A stretch of DNA of 64,000 nt, taken from Kribbella aluminosa. GTDB lineage: Bacteria; Actinomycetota; Actinomycetes; Propionibacteriales; Kribbellaceae. The translations under genes and the position numbers were made by a program. Positions 25,332 through 33,972 of the stretch are shown here, piece after piece (position 1 is the stretch's first letter; the number at the start of each line of letters is the position of its first letter). The DNA is taken from contig NZ_JAGINT010000001.1 of assembly GCF_017876295.1 (NCBI RefSeq), positions 124,001 to 188,000 on the forward strand. The letters run 5' to 3'. The notes under the pieces are model-generated. The model ran no database searches. It was not told the origin of the DNA and saw nothing but the letters and a program-made list of their open reading frames with translations.

Positions 25332-26097
25332 TGCGGCGGTACTCCTTGTTGTCGGTGTTGTCGGGCGTCCAGTGGCGCGCGGTCTTCCAGACCGCTTCGA
25401 AGCTCTCGTCGTACCGGTCGAACCATTCTGCGTTGGCGGTGCGGCGGAGCTGGAAGAGCGGGTTTGCGCTGGCCGGCTGTCCCCAGATGTGAGGGTTGAC
25501 CAGGAGGTGGTCGTCGTAGCGGAAGATCGAGTTGTACAGCGTCGTGTCGTGCAACCGGATCTCGCAGCCCGGGTGACCGACGAGGGGGCGGTAGTAGGTG
25601 AGCGAAGCCCTGATCTTGGCGGCCAGGGAGTCGCCGATGCCTTCCTCGTGGCCACGGATGCGTACGGCTTCTCCCGTCGGATCGCCGAAGCACAGCCGCA
25701 CTCGCACCCCGGCCTGCGCGCGGTCCTGGAGCATGCGCGCGACGTGGGGGTTGGACTGGGCGAAGAAGGTGCCCGAAAAGACCAGGACATCGATCTGTTT
25801 CATCGCCCCTAACAGCAGGGAGATCCAGACGTCGCGGGGGACGCTCGCGCGGTTCGGGTACGTGTCCGCGATCTCGGACTGAGGGGAACCGAAGCGTGAC
25901 GTCTTTTGGTCTGCCTCTGGCCACAGGTACGTCTCGTCCACACGGAGCAGATTGGCGATGGTCCAGCGATGCCGACGGTGGGGAACCCGGCCGCTGATCC
26001 AGCGACTGGCCGTCTTGGGGTCGACGGCGCAGGCTATCGCCATCTCCTCTACTTCCAATCCGCGTTGTACGAGTGCGGAGCGCAGTCGCTCGTTCAC
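25318..26097 (-). CDS. XRE-family regulator fused to a PLD-like domain
   Basis: 259 aa. Residues ~1-60 are a helix-turn-helix (LVQRGLEVEEMAIACAVDPK then TASRWISGRVPHRR). Residues ~85-250 resemble a phospholipase D-like fold (IDVLVFSGTFFAQSNPHVAR; LHDTTLYNSIFRYDDHLLVN), but no HxKxxxxD motif is present, so it is probably a ligand-sensing rather than catalytic domain. Proteins of this architecture are common next to NUDIX genes in streptomycetes. It faces the biosynthetic operon across a 95-bp divergent promoter and is the obvious candidate regulator. Confidence 0.8.
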   Translation of the reverse strand: MNERLRSALVQRGLEVEEMAIACAVDPKTASRWISGRVPHRRHRWTIANLLRVDETYLWPEADQKTSRFGSPQSEIADTYPNRASVPRDVWISLLLGAMKQIDVLVFSGTFFAQSNPHVARMLQDRAQAGVRVRLCFGDPTGEAVRIRGHEEGIGDSLAAKIRASLTYYRPLVGHPGCEIRLHDTTLYNSIFRYDDHLLVNPHIWGQPASANPLFQLRRTANAEWFDRYDESFEAVWKTARHWTPDNTDNKEYRRSGQN

Positions 26098-26192
26098 TCA
26101 GGTAAGCCAACCGGACCGCCCCGCCTACCGCAAGGGCCTCTTCCGACATCGCGCTGAAACGCTGAACCTGCGCGTGTGCTTACGCTGGCGGT

Positions 26193-26891
26193 GTGCCACT
26201 CATCGTGCTCTGGGACATCGACCACACGCTGATCGAGAACTCCGGTGTCAGCAAGGAGATCTACGCGGCGGCCTTCGCAGCGGTCGCCGGCCATGCGCCC
26301 CTCCAACCGGCCCGTACGGAAGGCCGGACCGACCGCTTGATCCTCGCCGAGATGTTCCGGGACCACGGGATGGAACCACCGGCTTGGGAGCGCATCGTGC
26401 TCGCCTTGGAGGCTGCGGGTGTCGGGCGTGAAGCGGACCTCGCGGCGCGCGGTCGTGCACTTCCCGGCGTGCATGAAGCTCTCGCCGCGGTGGCAGTGGA
26501 GCCGGGCATGGTCTCCTCAGTGCTGACCGGGAACATCGCGGCCAACGCCGGTGTGAAGCTGCGGGCCTTTGGGCTCGATGTGCTCCTGGATATGGAGTGC
26601 GGGGCGTACGGAGAGCACTCGGAGGACCGTGCCGCCCTCGTGAAGGTGGCCCGAGAGCACATTCAGCAGGCCCATGGTCTTCCGCACGACACCCCCGTCG
26701 TGCTCATCGGGGACACCCCTCGCGACGTTCAGGCCGCCCACGACTCCGATGCTCATGTCATCGCGGTGGCATCTGGCATCCATAGCGTCGCCGAGCTGCG
26801 GGCAGCCGGGGCGCCTGTTGTGCTTGCTGACCTGCGGGATGTCTCTGCTCTGGTAAGTCATCTGCGTTCGCTGGCGCACGTCAGCGACTGA
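26193..26891 (+). CDS. HAD-superfamily hydrolase
   Basis: 232 aa from a GTG. Motif I is LWDIDHTLIENSG (DxDxT), motif II LTGN near 110, and motif IV GDTPRDVQAAHDSDA near 170; the cap between (RTDRLILAEMFRDHGM) is of the phosphoglycolate-phosphatase type. It removes phosphate from a small molecule. It is the first plus-strand gene after the divergent regulator; a 149-bp gap with two direct repeats separates it from the coupled operon, so it may be transcribed separately. Confidence 0.85.
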   Translation: MPLIVLWDIDHTLIENSGVSKEIYAAAFAAVAGHAPLQPARTEGRTDRLILAEMFRDHGMEPPAWERIVLALEAAGVGREADLAARGRALPGVHEALAAVAVEPGMVSSVLTGNIAANAGVKLRAFGLDVLLDMECGAYGEHSEDRAALVKVAREHIQQAHGLPHDTPVVLIGDTPRDVQAAHDSDAHVIAVASGIHSVAELRAAGAPVVLADLRDVSALVSHLRSLAHVSD

Positions 26892-26894
26892 AAA

Positions 26895-26926
26895 CATCCC
26901 AGGACGTCCCGGAGAGATCCCAGGAC
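26895..26926. promoter_or_regulatory. Direct repeats upstream of the biosynthetic operon
   Basis: ATCCCAGGACG occurs at 26895-26905 and again at 26916-26926, 21 bases apart (two helical turns), about 115 bases before the radical SAM start. The spacing suits side-by-side binding of an XRE-type dimer. The related GACTATCCCAGG occurs at 24861-24872 near the end of the NUDIX gene. Confidence 0.5.
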
Positions 26927-27040
26927 GGCGTTCGGCGTCCTCGCGTTCCACGGCAGTCTCTACGTGTCGTCTGCGACTGACTCCTCCACGGGCCGCGGAC
27001 GCACCCATCCCCCTCCGGCTGACTGGGACGGAGCACGCGC

Positions 27041-28138
27041 ATGACGGCACTACTGAGTGGACACTCCAGCACAACCTCCACGCTCGGGGAGGTGGAACGG
27101 CTCGCGGCCAAGTACCGCGTGCCCCTCGAGGACGCGCTGCTCATCGCGGTCAACCTGCGCGGCATCAACTCCGATCTGCCGCGCCACCGGGCACGCGTCC
27201 GGGTCCGACTGGCGAGCGCCCCATCGGTGCCCTGGCAGCTCATTGTTCCCCTGAACGTCACGGGTTCCCCGTTCCGGCTCAAGGGCGAGCACCTCACGCT
27301 GGGCGGCGCACCGGTTGGAACTGTCGAGCGTATTGAGGCGGACGAGGCGGTCGGCGGGTACTTCCGCGACGGCGGCGCGGCGCTCACGCTCAACCCGAAT
27401 GCGCGCAGCCGTTGTGTGGGGTGCGCCTTCTGCCCCAACACCCTGGAGGCTGCGGCTGATCCTCGTCTCTCGGAGGAGCGGGACCTGCGGGAGCTCTTTG
27501 CGGCGTTGCGTGAGCAGCATCCTCGCCGCGACCTGGCGGAGCTGCGCGAGGTGACCGTTTCGACCGGGTGCTTCGAGCGGCAGGCGGCGGCGGTGCAGCA
27601 TCTGCGTACTCTGCGGACCGTGCTCAGCGGGCATCGCGTGAACGCGCGCATCGGGTTCTTGACGTCGGTGTTGAGGTCCGAGGAGGCGTTCGATCAACTC
27701 GCTACCTATGTTGCTCCCTTCGTCCTGCGGCTGACAGCGGAGTGCTTTACCCGCCGGGATCTGTTACTGAAGGCCAGCAAGGCCGTCCTCGTCGCATCAG
27801 AGATGCCAGGAGTGCTCCGCCGTGCGCTGGCCGCCGGTCACGGCACCTCGTTCACCTACATCGTGGGGTTGGACGAACTCTCAGCGCTGCAGGCGGGCGT
27901 CGGTGCGCTGGCCCCGTACGTCACCGAGTTCCCCAATTTCCAGGTCTACCAGGCCCATAACTCGGTCATGGCGGGCCTGCGTACCTCCGGAGCCCAGGAC
28001 CTGGAGCACTACCTCCAGGCACGCGTGGTGATCGAGGACATCATGGGTTCGTCTGGTCTGCGACCCGCCGCATGGGAGTGCTACCGGCCCCTGTGGTACT
28101 TCACCTTCGCCGGTGAGCCCTTGGTTGGCGTGCGGTGA
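27041..28138 (+). CDS. Radical SAM-like iron-sulfur enzyme
   Basis: 365 aa. NARSRCVGCAFCPNTLE near residues 125-140 gives a CxxCxxC cluster, not the commonest CxxxCxxC spacing but found in radical SAM branches. VTVSTGCFERQAAA and LRLTAECFTRRDLL fit the strands of the partial TIM barrel. The N-terminal 100 residues (FRLKGEHLTLGGAPVG) are an accessory domain. The stop overlaps the next start (GTGA). It probably generates a 5'-deoxyadenosyl radical for a C-C, C-H or rearrangement step on the pathway intermediate; the substrate is unknown. Confidence 0.7.
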   Translation: MTALLSGHSSTTSTLGEVERLAAKYRVPLEDALLIAVNLRGINSDLPRHRARVRVRLASAPSVPWQLIVPLNVTGSPFRLKGEHLTLGGAPVGTVERIEADEAVGGYFRDGGAALTLNPNARSRCVGCAFCPNTLEAAADPRLSEERDLRELFAALREQHPRRDLAELREVTVSTGCFERQAAAVQHLRTLRTVLSGHRVNARIGFLTSVLRSEEAFDQLATYVAPFVLRLTAECFTRRDLLLKASKAVLVASEMPGVLRRALAAGHGTSFTYIVGLDELSALQAGVGALAPYVTEFPNFQVYQAHNSVMAGLRTSGAQDLEHYLQARVVIEDIMGSSGLRPAAWECYRPLWYFTFAGEPLVGVR

Positions 28139-30186
28139 CCGAGACCGCCGTTCTGGCCGATGCTCTGTGGCGGGCGACCGTCTACGCATCCGTCTGCCAG
28201 TTGCACCTGCGGGACAACGTCCTGCTCGCGGAGTCGCTGGTCGCCGACCATGTGAAGGAACGCCCCTCCGGGCACTGGGGCACCGTGCCCGGCACCGCGT
28301 GGGCGTTGTCCCACGTCGTGCTCGCTGCCGGGCACCCGGACCGGCGGGTGGAGCTGGTACCGCTCCTGGGCGCGGGACACGCTGGCGTCGTCCAGCTCGC
28401 CGCGGCCTGGGTGACCGGGGAACTAGGGAAGGTGCGGTCGCGGTTCGGCCCGGATGCGGATGGCCTGCGGCAGCTGGCCCAGACGTTCCCGGACGTGGAC
28501 GGCCTCGGGTCTGAGGTCTCGCCTGCTCTGCCCGCCGGCGGCTTCCTGGGTGGTCGGCTCGGGGGCTGCCTTCCCTTCGCCCAGGGCGCTGCCCTCGACG
28601 CCCCGGACAGGGTTGTCGTGCCCATCATCGGGGACGGTGAGTGCGAGACCCCCACGACCGCCGCGAGCTGGCTGGGGCAGAGAGCCCTTCCCGATGCCTC
28701 GGTCCTGCCCATCGTGCATGTCAACGGCTTCCGCATGGGTCAGCAGTCGCTGCTCGGTGCGATGAACGACGAAGAACTGTGTGCGTACTTCGGTGGCCTG
28801 GGCTGGGCTGCCGAGGTGGTCCATGTCGTGACGGGGACTCCGCACGAGCACAGCACCTTCCAGACGGCATTGTGGAACGCGCTGGAGGAGACGCGCGCGG
28901 GGCGGCGGACCGTGCTGATCCTGCGCTGCGTGAAAGGATGGGGCGGCCCCGCATCGCTAGGAGACCGTGCGCTGCTGGGCACCCCCGACCTGCACAAGAC
29001 GCCGCTGGTCAGCCCACGTACCGACCCGGATCAGCTCACGGGACTGGAACATTGGCTCGCCTCCTACCGGCCTGCGGATCTCTTCGGCCGGGACGGTCGT
29101 CCTCGCGGTGCACTCGCCGAGGCAGTGGCCACGGTTCGCTGGTGCTCCTTCGCTCCCGTCAAGTCCCTAGGCGCGGAGAAGCGAGCCTCGGCGTACCGGC
29201 GGGTGAGCACATTCACCGAGGCGGTCACCGACGTCGTCAAGCAGCACGCCACACGCGGGGACTTCTGCGTCCTCAGCCCGGACGAGCTGTCCTCCAACCG
29301 ACTCCCGGATCTCGTCGGCCAGCGCTGGACGCACGAACTCCTCGCGGAGGAAGTGCTGTTGGAGTGGCTTGCCGGTTGGACTGCCAGCGGGCGCCGAGGG
29401 CTGATGGTCTCGTACGAAGCGTTTGCTCCGCTGCTCACCAGCGGCTTGGTGAGCCACATCAAGCAGCGGCGCATGGTCGGCGCGAGAGAGTTGCCCAGCC
29501 TCAACCTCCTGCTCACGTCCTACGGCTGGCACAACGTCCACAGCCACGGGGACCCGTCTCTTGCGACCACGCTCCTTGGCTTGTGCGTTCCTGCGGTGCG
29601 CGTGCTGACGCCGGCCGATCCGGCACGCACCGCCGCCGTCCTGGACGAGGCGTTCGACTCGGTCGCCAGGGTCAACCTCGTTGTCGCGGGCAAGCACTCT
29701 CGCACCGCACATCCCGCGGACACGATCAAGGAGGAATGCGAGCGGGGCCTCGCGATCTGGCCGCAGCTGAGCGACGACGAAGAGCCCGACCTCACGGTCG
29801 TCACAGCGGGCGATATCCCGGCTGCCGTCGCCGCCGATGCGGTGGGCTACCTGCGGGAACGGCACGGCTACCGCATCCGCGTGGTGAACCTGCTCGATCT
29901 GACCGTCCTCGGCTCCGCCCAGCTGTGGCCGCGCGGGCTCAGCGCCCAGGAGATCGACCACTACTTCGGTGCCCACGCCGCTGTCCTCGTTCTCACCCTC
30001 GGCCACGCCGCCGCTGTCTGGAGCCTCCTGGCCGGCCGGCTCGACCGCCCCGTCGATGTCATCGGCTGGCAAGAACAACCCGGCCCCATGCCCCAGCGGC
30101 TGCTTGCCCACACCCTTGGCATGGACCGGGCAGGCGTGGAGCGGGCAGCCGGGCTCCTGCTCGCGACCCGCAAGGTGGTCCGATGA
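28135..30186 (+). CDS. Phosphoketolase-like ThDP enzyme
   Basis: 683 aa from the GTG overlapping the previous stop. SGHWGTVPGTAWALSHV carries the active-site His of phosphoketolases, IGDGECETPTTAASW is the ThDP-binding GDG motif, and VNGFRMGQQSLLG follows as in that family. Phosphoketolases cleave xylulose 5-phosphate or fructose 6-phosphate to acetyl phosphate and an aldose phosphate. At 683 aa it is shorter than the usual ~790, and residues around the phosphate site look divergent, so a different ketose-type substrate is likely. Coupled both up- and downstream. Confidence 0.8.
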   Translation: MTETAVLADALWRATVYASVCQLHLRDNVLLAESLVADHVKERPSGHWGTVPGTAWALSHVVLAAGHPDRRVELVPLLGAGHAGVVQLAAAWVTGELGKVRSRFGPDADGLRQLAQTFPDVDGLGSEVSPALPAGGFLGGRLGGCLPFAQGAALDAPDRVVVPIIGDGECETPTTAASWLGQRALPDASVLPIVHVNGFRMGQQSLLGAMNDEELCAYFGGLGWAAEVVHVVTGTPHEHSTFQTALWNALEETRAGRRTVLILRCVKGWGGPASLGDRALLGTPDLHKTPLVSPRTDPDQLTGLEHWLASYRPADLFGRDGRPRGALAEAVATVRWCSFAPVKSLGAEKRASAYRRVSTFTEAVTDVVKQHATRGDFCVLSPDELSSNRLPDLVGQRWTHELLAEEVLLEWLAGWTASGRRGLMVSYEAFAPLLTSGLVSHIKQRRMVGARELPSLNLLLTSYGWHNVHSHGDPSLATTLLGLCVPAVRVLTPADPARTAAVLDEAFDSVARVNLVVAGKHSRTAHPADTIKEECERGLAIWPQLSDDEEPDLTVVTAGDIPAAVAADAVGYLRERHGYRIRVVNLLDLTVLGSAQLWPRGLSAQEIDHYFGAHAAVLVLTLGHAAAVWSLLAGRLDRPVDVIGWQEQPGPMPQRLLAHTLGMDRAGVERAAGLLLATRKVVR

Positions 30187-31253
30187 CCTCCTTCACCATC
30201 GAACGGCTGGAGGTCACCGAGGTACGCGACGGCGTCGGCCCGGGGGACGACGCCCTCTTCGTCATAGTTCACGCTGCGGGAGAGGCTGGCTGTTACGGCC
30301 CGGTCAGCGAGCGGATCGGGGTCTACGCAAGAGACACGCTGGCGTCCGTAGTGCAGGGGAACCATGCCGCAGACCACCATGGCCTGCTCAACCGACTGCG
30401 GCAGGCTGCTCGCATCGCACCCTCCGACATCGCGTCGTGGGCGGTCGGCGCGGTCGACTGCGCAACGTGGGACCTCCACGGTCGCCTCACCGGGTGCTCT
30501 GTCGCAGATCTCCTCGCGACCGGGACGCCGCAGCCATCCGTGGCGGCCTATGCCTCGTGGCTCTCCCAGAACCTCACCACCTGCGAGGACCTGGATGTGG
30601 TTCGCGGAGTCGCAGCGGGTGGCTGGCGGTTCACCAAGTGGGGACTTCGCGGAGCCTCGATGAACCCCATTGGCGAGACCGCTGGGCGAATGGCACGAGC
30701 TGTGGAGCGTTGCTCCGAGGCCATCGGCGCGCCTGTCGCTGTCGACGCCGTCGGCACCTGGTCACCAGCTGTGGCCATGGCCTTCGCGCGGAGCATCGAC
30801 GTCGCCTGCCTGCGGTGGCTGGAGGACCCGCTGCCGCACCACGACCTGGATGTCTACGGACTCGTCACCGCCACAGGACTGCCTCTGGCCGTCGGCGAGC
30901 GTATGCATTGCGACGAAGATCCCGCCGGCCTCATCCAGTACGTCCGTCCGAGCGCGCTGACTCTCGACGTCGTCGGCTGCGGCGGGCTCACCCGCGCGAC
31001 GCAGATCCTCGATCTGGCCCAAGCCCAGGCTGTCCCTGTGTGCCCGCACGGTCGCTCGATCGTACCCGGCCTCCACCTCGCGGCAGCCTTCCCCGACGCG
31101 GTGCCGGCCGTTGAGTACCGGCTCCAGTGGGAGCCTCGACGCCAGCGCCTGTACGACGTTCCATTTCGCCTCGAGCACGGACGCATCGGCCTGCCGGACG
31201 CCCCTGGTCTCGGCATGATCCCGAGGAGCACCACATGCCCAGCACATCGCTGA
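30183..31253 (+). CDS. Enolase-superfamily enzyme (mandelate racemase/muconate lactonizing type)
   Basis: 356 aa from the ATG overlapping the previous stop; a much longer open frame upstream is only a shadow of the phosphoketolase gene. Expected catalytic landmarks are seen: RFTKWGLRG (Lys), VDAVGTW (metal Asp), LRWLEDPLPHHD (metal Glu), LAVGERMHCDEDP (third acid) and CPHGRSIVPG (His). This superfamily abstracts a proton alpha to a carboxylate for racemisation, dehydration or cycloisomerisation. The substrate is probably an acid made earlier in the pathway. Confidence 0.85.
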   Translation: MTSFTIERLEVTEVRDGVGPGDDALFVIVHAAGEAGCYGPVSERIGVYARDTLASVVQGNHAADHHGLLNRLRQAARIAPSDIASWAVGAVDCATWDLHGRLTGCSVADLLATGTPQPSVAAYASWLSQNLTTCEDLDVVRGVAAGGWRFTKWGLRGASMNPIGETAGRMARAVERCSEAIGAPVAVDAVGTWSPAVAMAFARSIDVACLRWLEDPLPHHDLDVYGLVTATGLPLAVGERMHCDEDPAGLIQYVRPSALTLDVVGCGGLTRATQILDLAQAQAVPVCPHGRSIVPGLHLAAAFPDAVPAVEYRLQWEPRRQRLYDVPFRLEHGRIGLPDAPGLGMIPRSTTCPAHR

Positions 31254-31678
31254 ACCTCCCCGTGACCGGCACAGTCAGCCACGGCCCGGACGGACCGCTG
31301 CTGGTCCTCTCCGAGCGCCTCGACGGACAGAACACCTTCCTCAAGGGCCGCCTCGACGTGGGAAGCTCGTCGGTTGCCGTCCGCATCCTGACCCTGGACG
31401 ACGTCACTGTGCTGCGTCCGGTGGACCACTCCGCCGTTCCCGACCTGGACGCAGGGTGGCAGGGGACGCTCCACCTGCCACACGGTCTGCGACCGCGACC
31501 CATTCCGCCTGACCTGCAGGAGGTGGCCGCAGAGGAGGGGCGATCCCTGGAGGCGCTGGACGAGGCGGAACTGCGCTACGTCTTGACCTTCCTGTCCGAG
31601 TCCACGACCACCGTCATCCGGCAGGCACGCGTCGAAGCCATCGTCTCCGCCCTGCCGACGACCACAGAGAAGCCCTGA
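31235..31678 (+). CDS. Hypothetical pathway protein (147 aa)
   Basis: 147 aa from the ATG at 31235, overlapping the previous gene by 19 bases, with CGAGGAG upstream. The first ~80 residues form strands (LNLPVTGTVSHGPDGPLLVL; SSVAVRILTLDDVTVL), the rest helices (LDEAELRYVLTFLSESTTT; IRQARVEAIVSAL). The C-terminal helices vaguely recall YdeI/OmpD-associated proteins. No catalytic motif; its fixed position between enzymes suggests a pathway role. Confidence 0.65.
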   Translation: MPSTSLNLPVTGTVSHGPDGPLLVLSERLDGQNTFLKGRLDVGSSSVAVRILTLDDVTVLRPVDHSAVPDLDAGWQGTLHLPHGLRPRPIPPDLQEVAAEEGRSLEALDEAELRYVLTFLSESTTTVIRQARVEAIVSALPTTTEKP

Positions 31679-32343
31679 TGACCACCGAACCATCGCTCCT
31701 GGTAACGGTCGACGTCGGCGGAACCCTCGGCACCGCCGACGGCCCCGGCCTGACGATGCGACTGACCGAAGCCTCCCCGTTGCCCGCGGCTCAGGCGCGG
31801 GCGGTCATGCGGGCCAGTCTCCATACCCAGCCAGCGCTCACTGACGCCGTGGTGGCAGGTGTCTGCGAGGCGTTGGAGATACCATCGGACGCCTTCCCCC
31901 GCGACCTTGCCCCGGCCCCGTTCCTTCTCTTTCCCGGCACCACGGAGGCCCTGCGCCGGATCAGTGCAGTGGCGAGGGTGGTCACGCTGTCCAACGTCAC
32001 CTGCGTTGACGCCGACACCGAGGGGCTGCGCAGCCTGCTCTCCCCATGGGTGAGCGACTTCTTCCCCTCCTGCCGCATAGGCCACACCAAGCCGGACCCG
32101 CGCGCCTTCCACGCCGTCGCCGACCAACTCGGTATCGGCCCCGACCGTGTGATCCACGTCGGCGACGACTGGACCTGCGACATCGTGGGAGCCGTGGAAT
32201 CGGGCTGCGGGGCTGTCTGGATATCCCGCGGCCGCCAAGTCCCCGATGAAACATTGGTCGTTGACAACAGTGTGCTCGTCGCCGCCGACCTGGCGGCAGC
32301 CGCTACGCACATCGAACAACTCGCAGCAGGGAACGTCACATGA
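31678..32343 (+). CDS. HAD-superfamily protein lacking the general-acid Asp
   Basis: 221 aa. Motif I reads VTVDVGGTLGT, so the nucleophile Asp is present but the second Asp of DxDxT is Gly. LSNVTC (motif II), HTKPDPRAF (motif III Lys) and HVGDDWTCDIVGA (motif IV) are intact. Loss of the general acid usually means a phosphonatase-, dehalogenase- or mutase-like reaction or a slowed phosphatase. Start and stop overlap the neighbours by 1 and 4 bases. Confidence 0.8.
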   Translation: MTTEPSLLVTVDVGGTLGTADGPGLTMRLTEASPLPAAQARAVMRASLHTQPALTDAVVAGVCEALEIPSDAFPRDLAPAPFLLFPGTTEALRRISAVARVVTLSNVTCVDADTEGLRSLLSPWVSDFFPSCRIGHTKPDPRAFHAVADQLGIGPDRVIHVGDDWTCDIVGAVESGCGAVWISRGRQVPDETLVVDNSVLVAADLAAAATHIEQLAAGNVT

Positions 32344-33139
32344 GCCTCTTCACCGGTACCACCTCGTACTACCGCCAATTCCGCCCCGGCATCCCCGAGG
32401 ATGTCGCAGCGGCACTCGACCGCGCCGCTTCCACACGCACCGACGGCCCCCGCCGACTCCTGGACCTCGGCACCGGGACCGGCTTGGTGGCCGAGGGCCC
32501 CTGCTCGACCGCTTCGGCGACATCATCGCCGTCGATAACGACGCCGACATGCTCGCCGCGGCCGAGTCGGCGCTGCGACCGCAGCTCCCCGAGGGCTCCA
32601 GCTTGTCCCTTGTCCAGAGCACGGCCGAGGACTTCACCCCACCTGCTGGCTGGCAGGCCGAACTCGTCACCATCTGCCGGGCGTTCCACTGGCTCGACCA
32701 AGCCGCCGTCCTGACCCTCCTCGACGAGCAGGTTGCTCCCGACGGGGTAGTCGCGATCTTCGGAGACAACAGCTTCTGGGTCGCCGGCAGCCCCTGGAAG
32801 GAAGCCGTCCGGGATGTGGTGAAGAGCTTCCTCGGGGAGGAGCGGCGCGCGGGGGCCGGCACCTTCCAGCACCACAACCGCCCCTACAGCGAGATCATGG
32901 AGGAATCGCCCTTCAACGAGGTCGAGGAAGTCCGCGTCCCCGTCCACCGCACCTGGACCGCCGAGAGCATCCTCGGCTACCTCTACTCCACGTCCTTCGC
33001 CGCTCCCCACCTCTTCGGCGACCGGTTGAAGGAGTTCGAGGCCGCAGTGAAGAACCGGCTGACCGACTTCAGCGCCAGCGACATCTTCCCCGAGGAGAAC
33101 GAATTCCTCATCCGCCTCGGACGGCGGGGCAGGAAATGA
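32340..33139 (+). CDS. Class I SAM-dependent methyltransferase (frameshifted)
   Basis: The N-terminus MSLFTGTTSYYRQFRPGIPE and SAM motif I LLDLGTGTGLVAEG lie in one frame; DIIAVDNDADMLAAAES (motif II), FHWLDQAAVLTLLDEQVAPD and the C-terminal half lie in another. Adding one C to the run CCCC at 32498-32501 reads LVAEGPLLDRFGDII and restores a 266-aa protein of normal length. AFHWLD is typical of UbiE/biotin-C-like small-molecule methyltransferases. Everything else about it, including ATGA overlaps with both neighbours, looks intact, so a sequencing error is likely. Confidence 0.8.
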
Positions 33140-33972
33140 CGGCCGACGGCGAAGCGCGGTCGTACGGCAGACTGACGGCCCCACGCGTCACGTCCGAGCT
33201 GAGCGAACAGTCGATCCTCTGCCTGCCGGTCGGGTCCCTGGAACAGCACGGCCCGCACCTACCGCTCAATACCGACACAGTCATCGCCGAGCGCTTCGCC
33301 GCCCGACTGGCCACGCACGTCGCGGACCGGCACGACCTCTGGGTCGCACCACCCGTGCCCTACGGGCTCTCCCCGGAGCACGCGTGGGCGCCCGGCACCA
33401 TCACCTTGAACATCGCGCTCTACACCTCCCTGATCGAGACGCTCGTGGGGGAGTACGTCCGCTCCACACCGGCACGGGCGATCCTCATCATCAACGGCCA
33501 TGGCGGCAACAAGGGCGTCCTGGAGGCCCTCATGCACCAGCTCCAGCGCACGCACGACGTGGCCACCTGCGTGGTCAACCCCGGCTCCCTCGCCGCCAGT
33601 CAGCTCCAGGCCGCCGGCGAATTCCCCGAGGTTCACGCCGGCATCCGCGAGACCTCCCTCATGCTCGCCCTCGCCCCCGACCACGTACGGCTGGATCTCC
33701 TCCCCAACGGGTCCATCCCCGGCCCCGGCCAGCGGGAGGAGATCCAGCGCCTCGTCCTCGGCCGCGGCGCCACCTGGCCCTGGTCATCCGACAACCCCGC
33801 GATCTCCACGCACGGCGTCATCGGCGGCGACCCGCGCCACGCCACCGCCAAGCACGGCCAGACCCTCGTCACCGCTGCCCTACACACCTGCGCAGACGTC
33901 CTCGACAGGCTCGCCCCACCCACACCGCACGAACCGACCGACTTACGGAGGGCCCATGAGTCTCACAGCTGA
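33136..33972 (+). CDS. Creatininase-family amidohydrolase
   Basis: 278 aa. PVGSLEQHGPHLPLNTDT supplies metal-binding Glu, His and Asp; INGHGGNKGVLEAL and VHAGIRETSLML supply the remaining His and Glu. The family includes creatininase, the archaeal formylamino-pyrimidine deformylase (ArfB) and MftE, all of which cleave amides. Overlaps: 4 bases with the methyltransferase, 17 with the dioxygenase. Probably hydrolyses an amide or formamide in the pathway. Confidence 0.85.
   Translation: MTADGEARSYGRLTAPRVTSELSEQSILCLPVGSLEQHGPHLPLNTDTVIAERFAARLATHVADRHDLWVAPPVPYGLSPEHAWAPGTITLNIALYTSLIETLVGEYVRSTPARAILIINGHGGNKGVLEALMHQLQRTHDVATCVVNPGSLAASQLQAAGEFPEVHAGIRETSLMLALAPDHVRLDLLPNGSIPGPGQREEIQRLVLGRGATWPWSSDNPAISTHGVIGGDPRHATAKHGQTLVTAALHTCADVLDRLAPPTPHEPTDLRRAHESHS

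Noticed and set aside
28641..30182. Upstream extension of the enolase-superfamily frame, making an 870-codon ORF
   Set aside because: The added 514 codons are a frame shadow of the phosphoketolase; the enolase start is the overlapping ATG at 30183.
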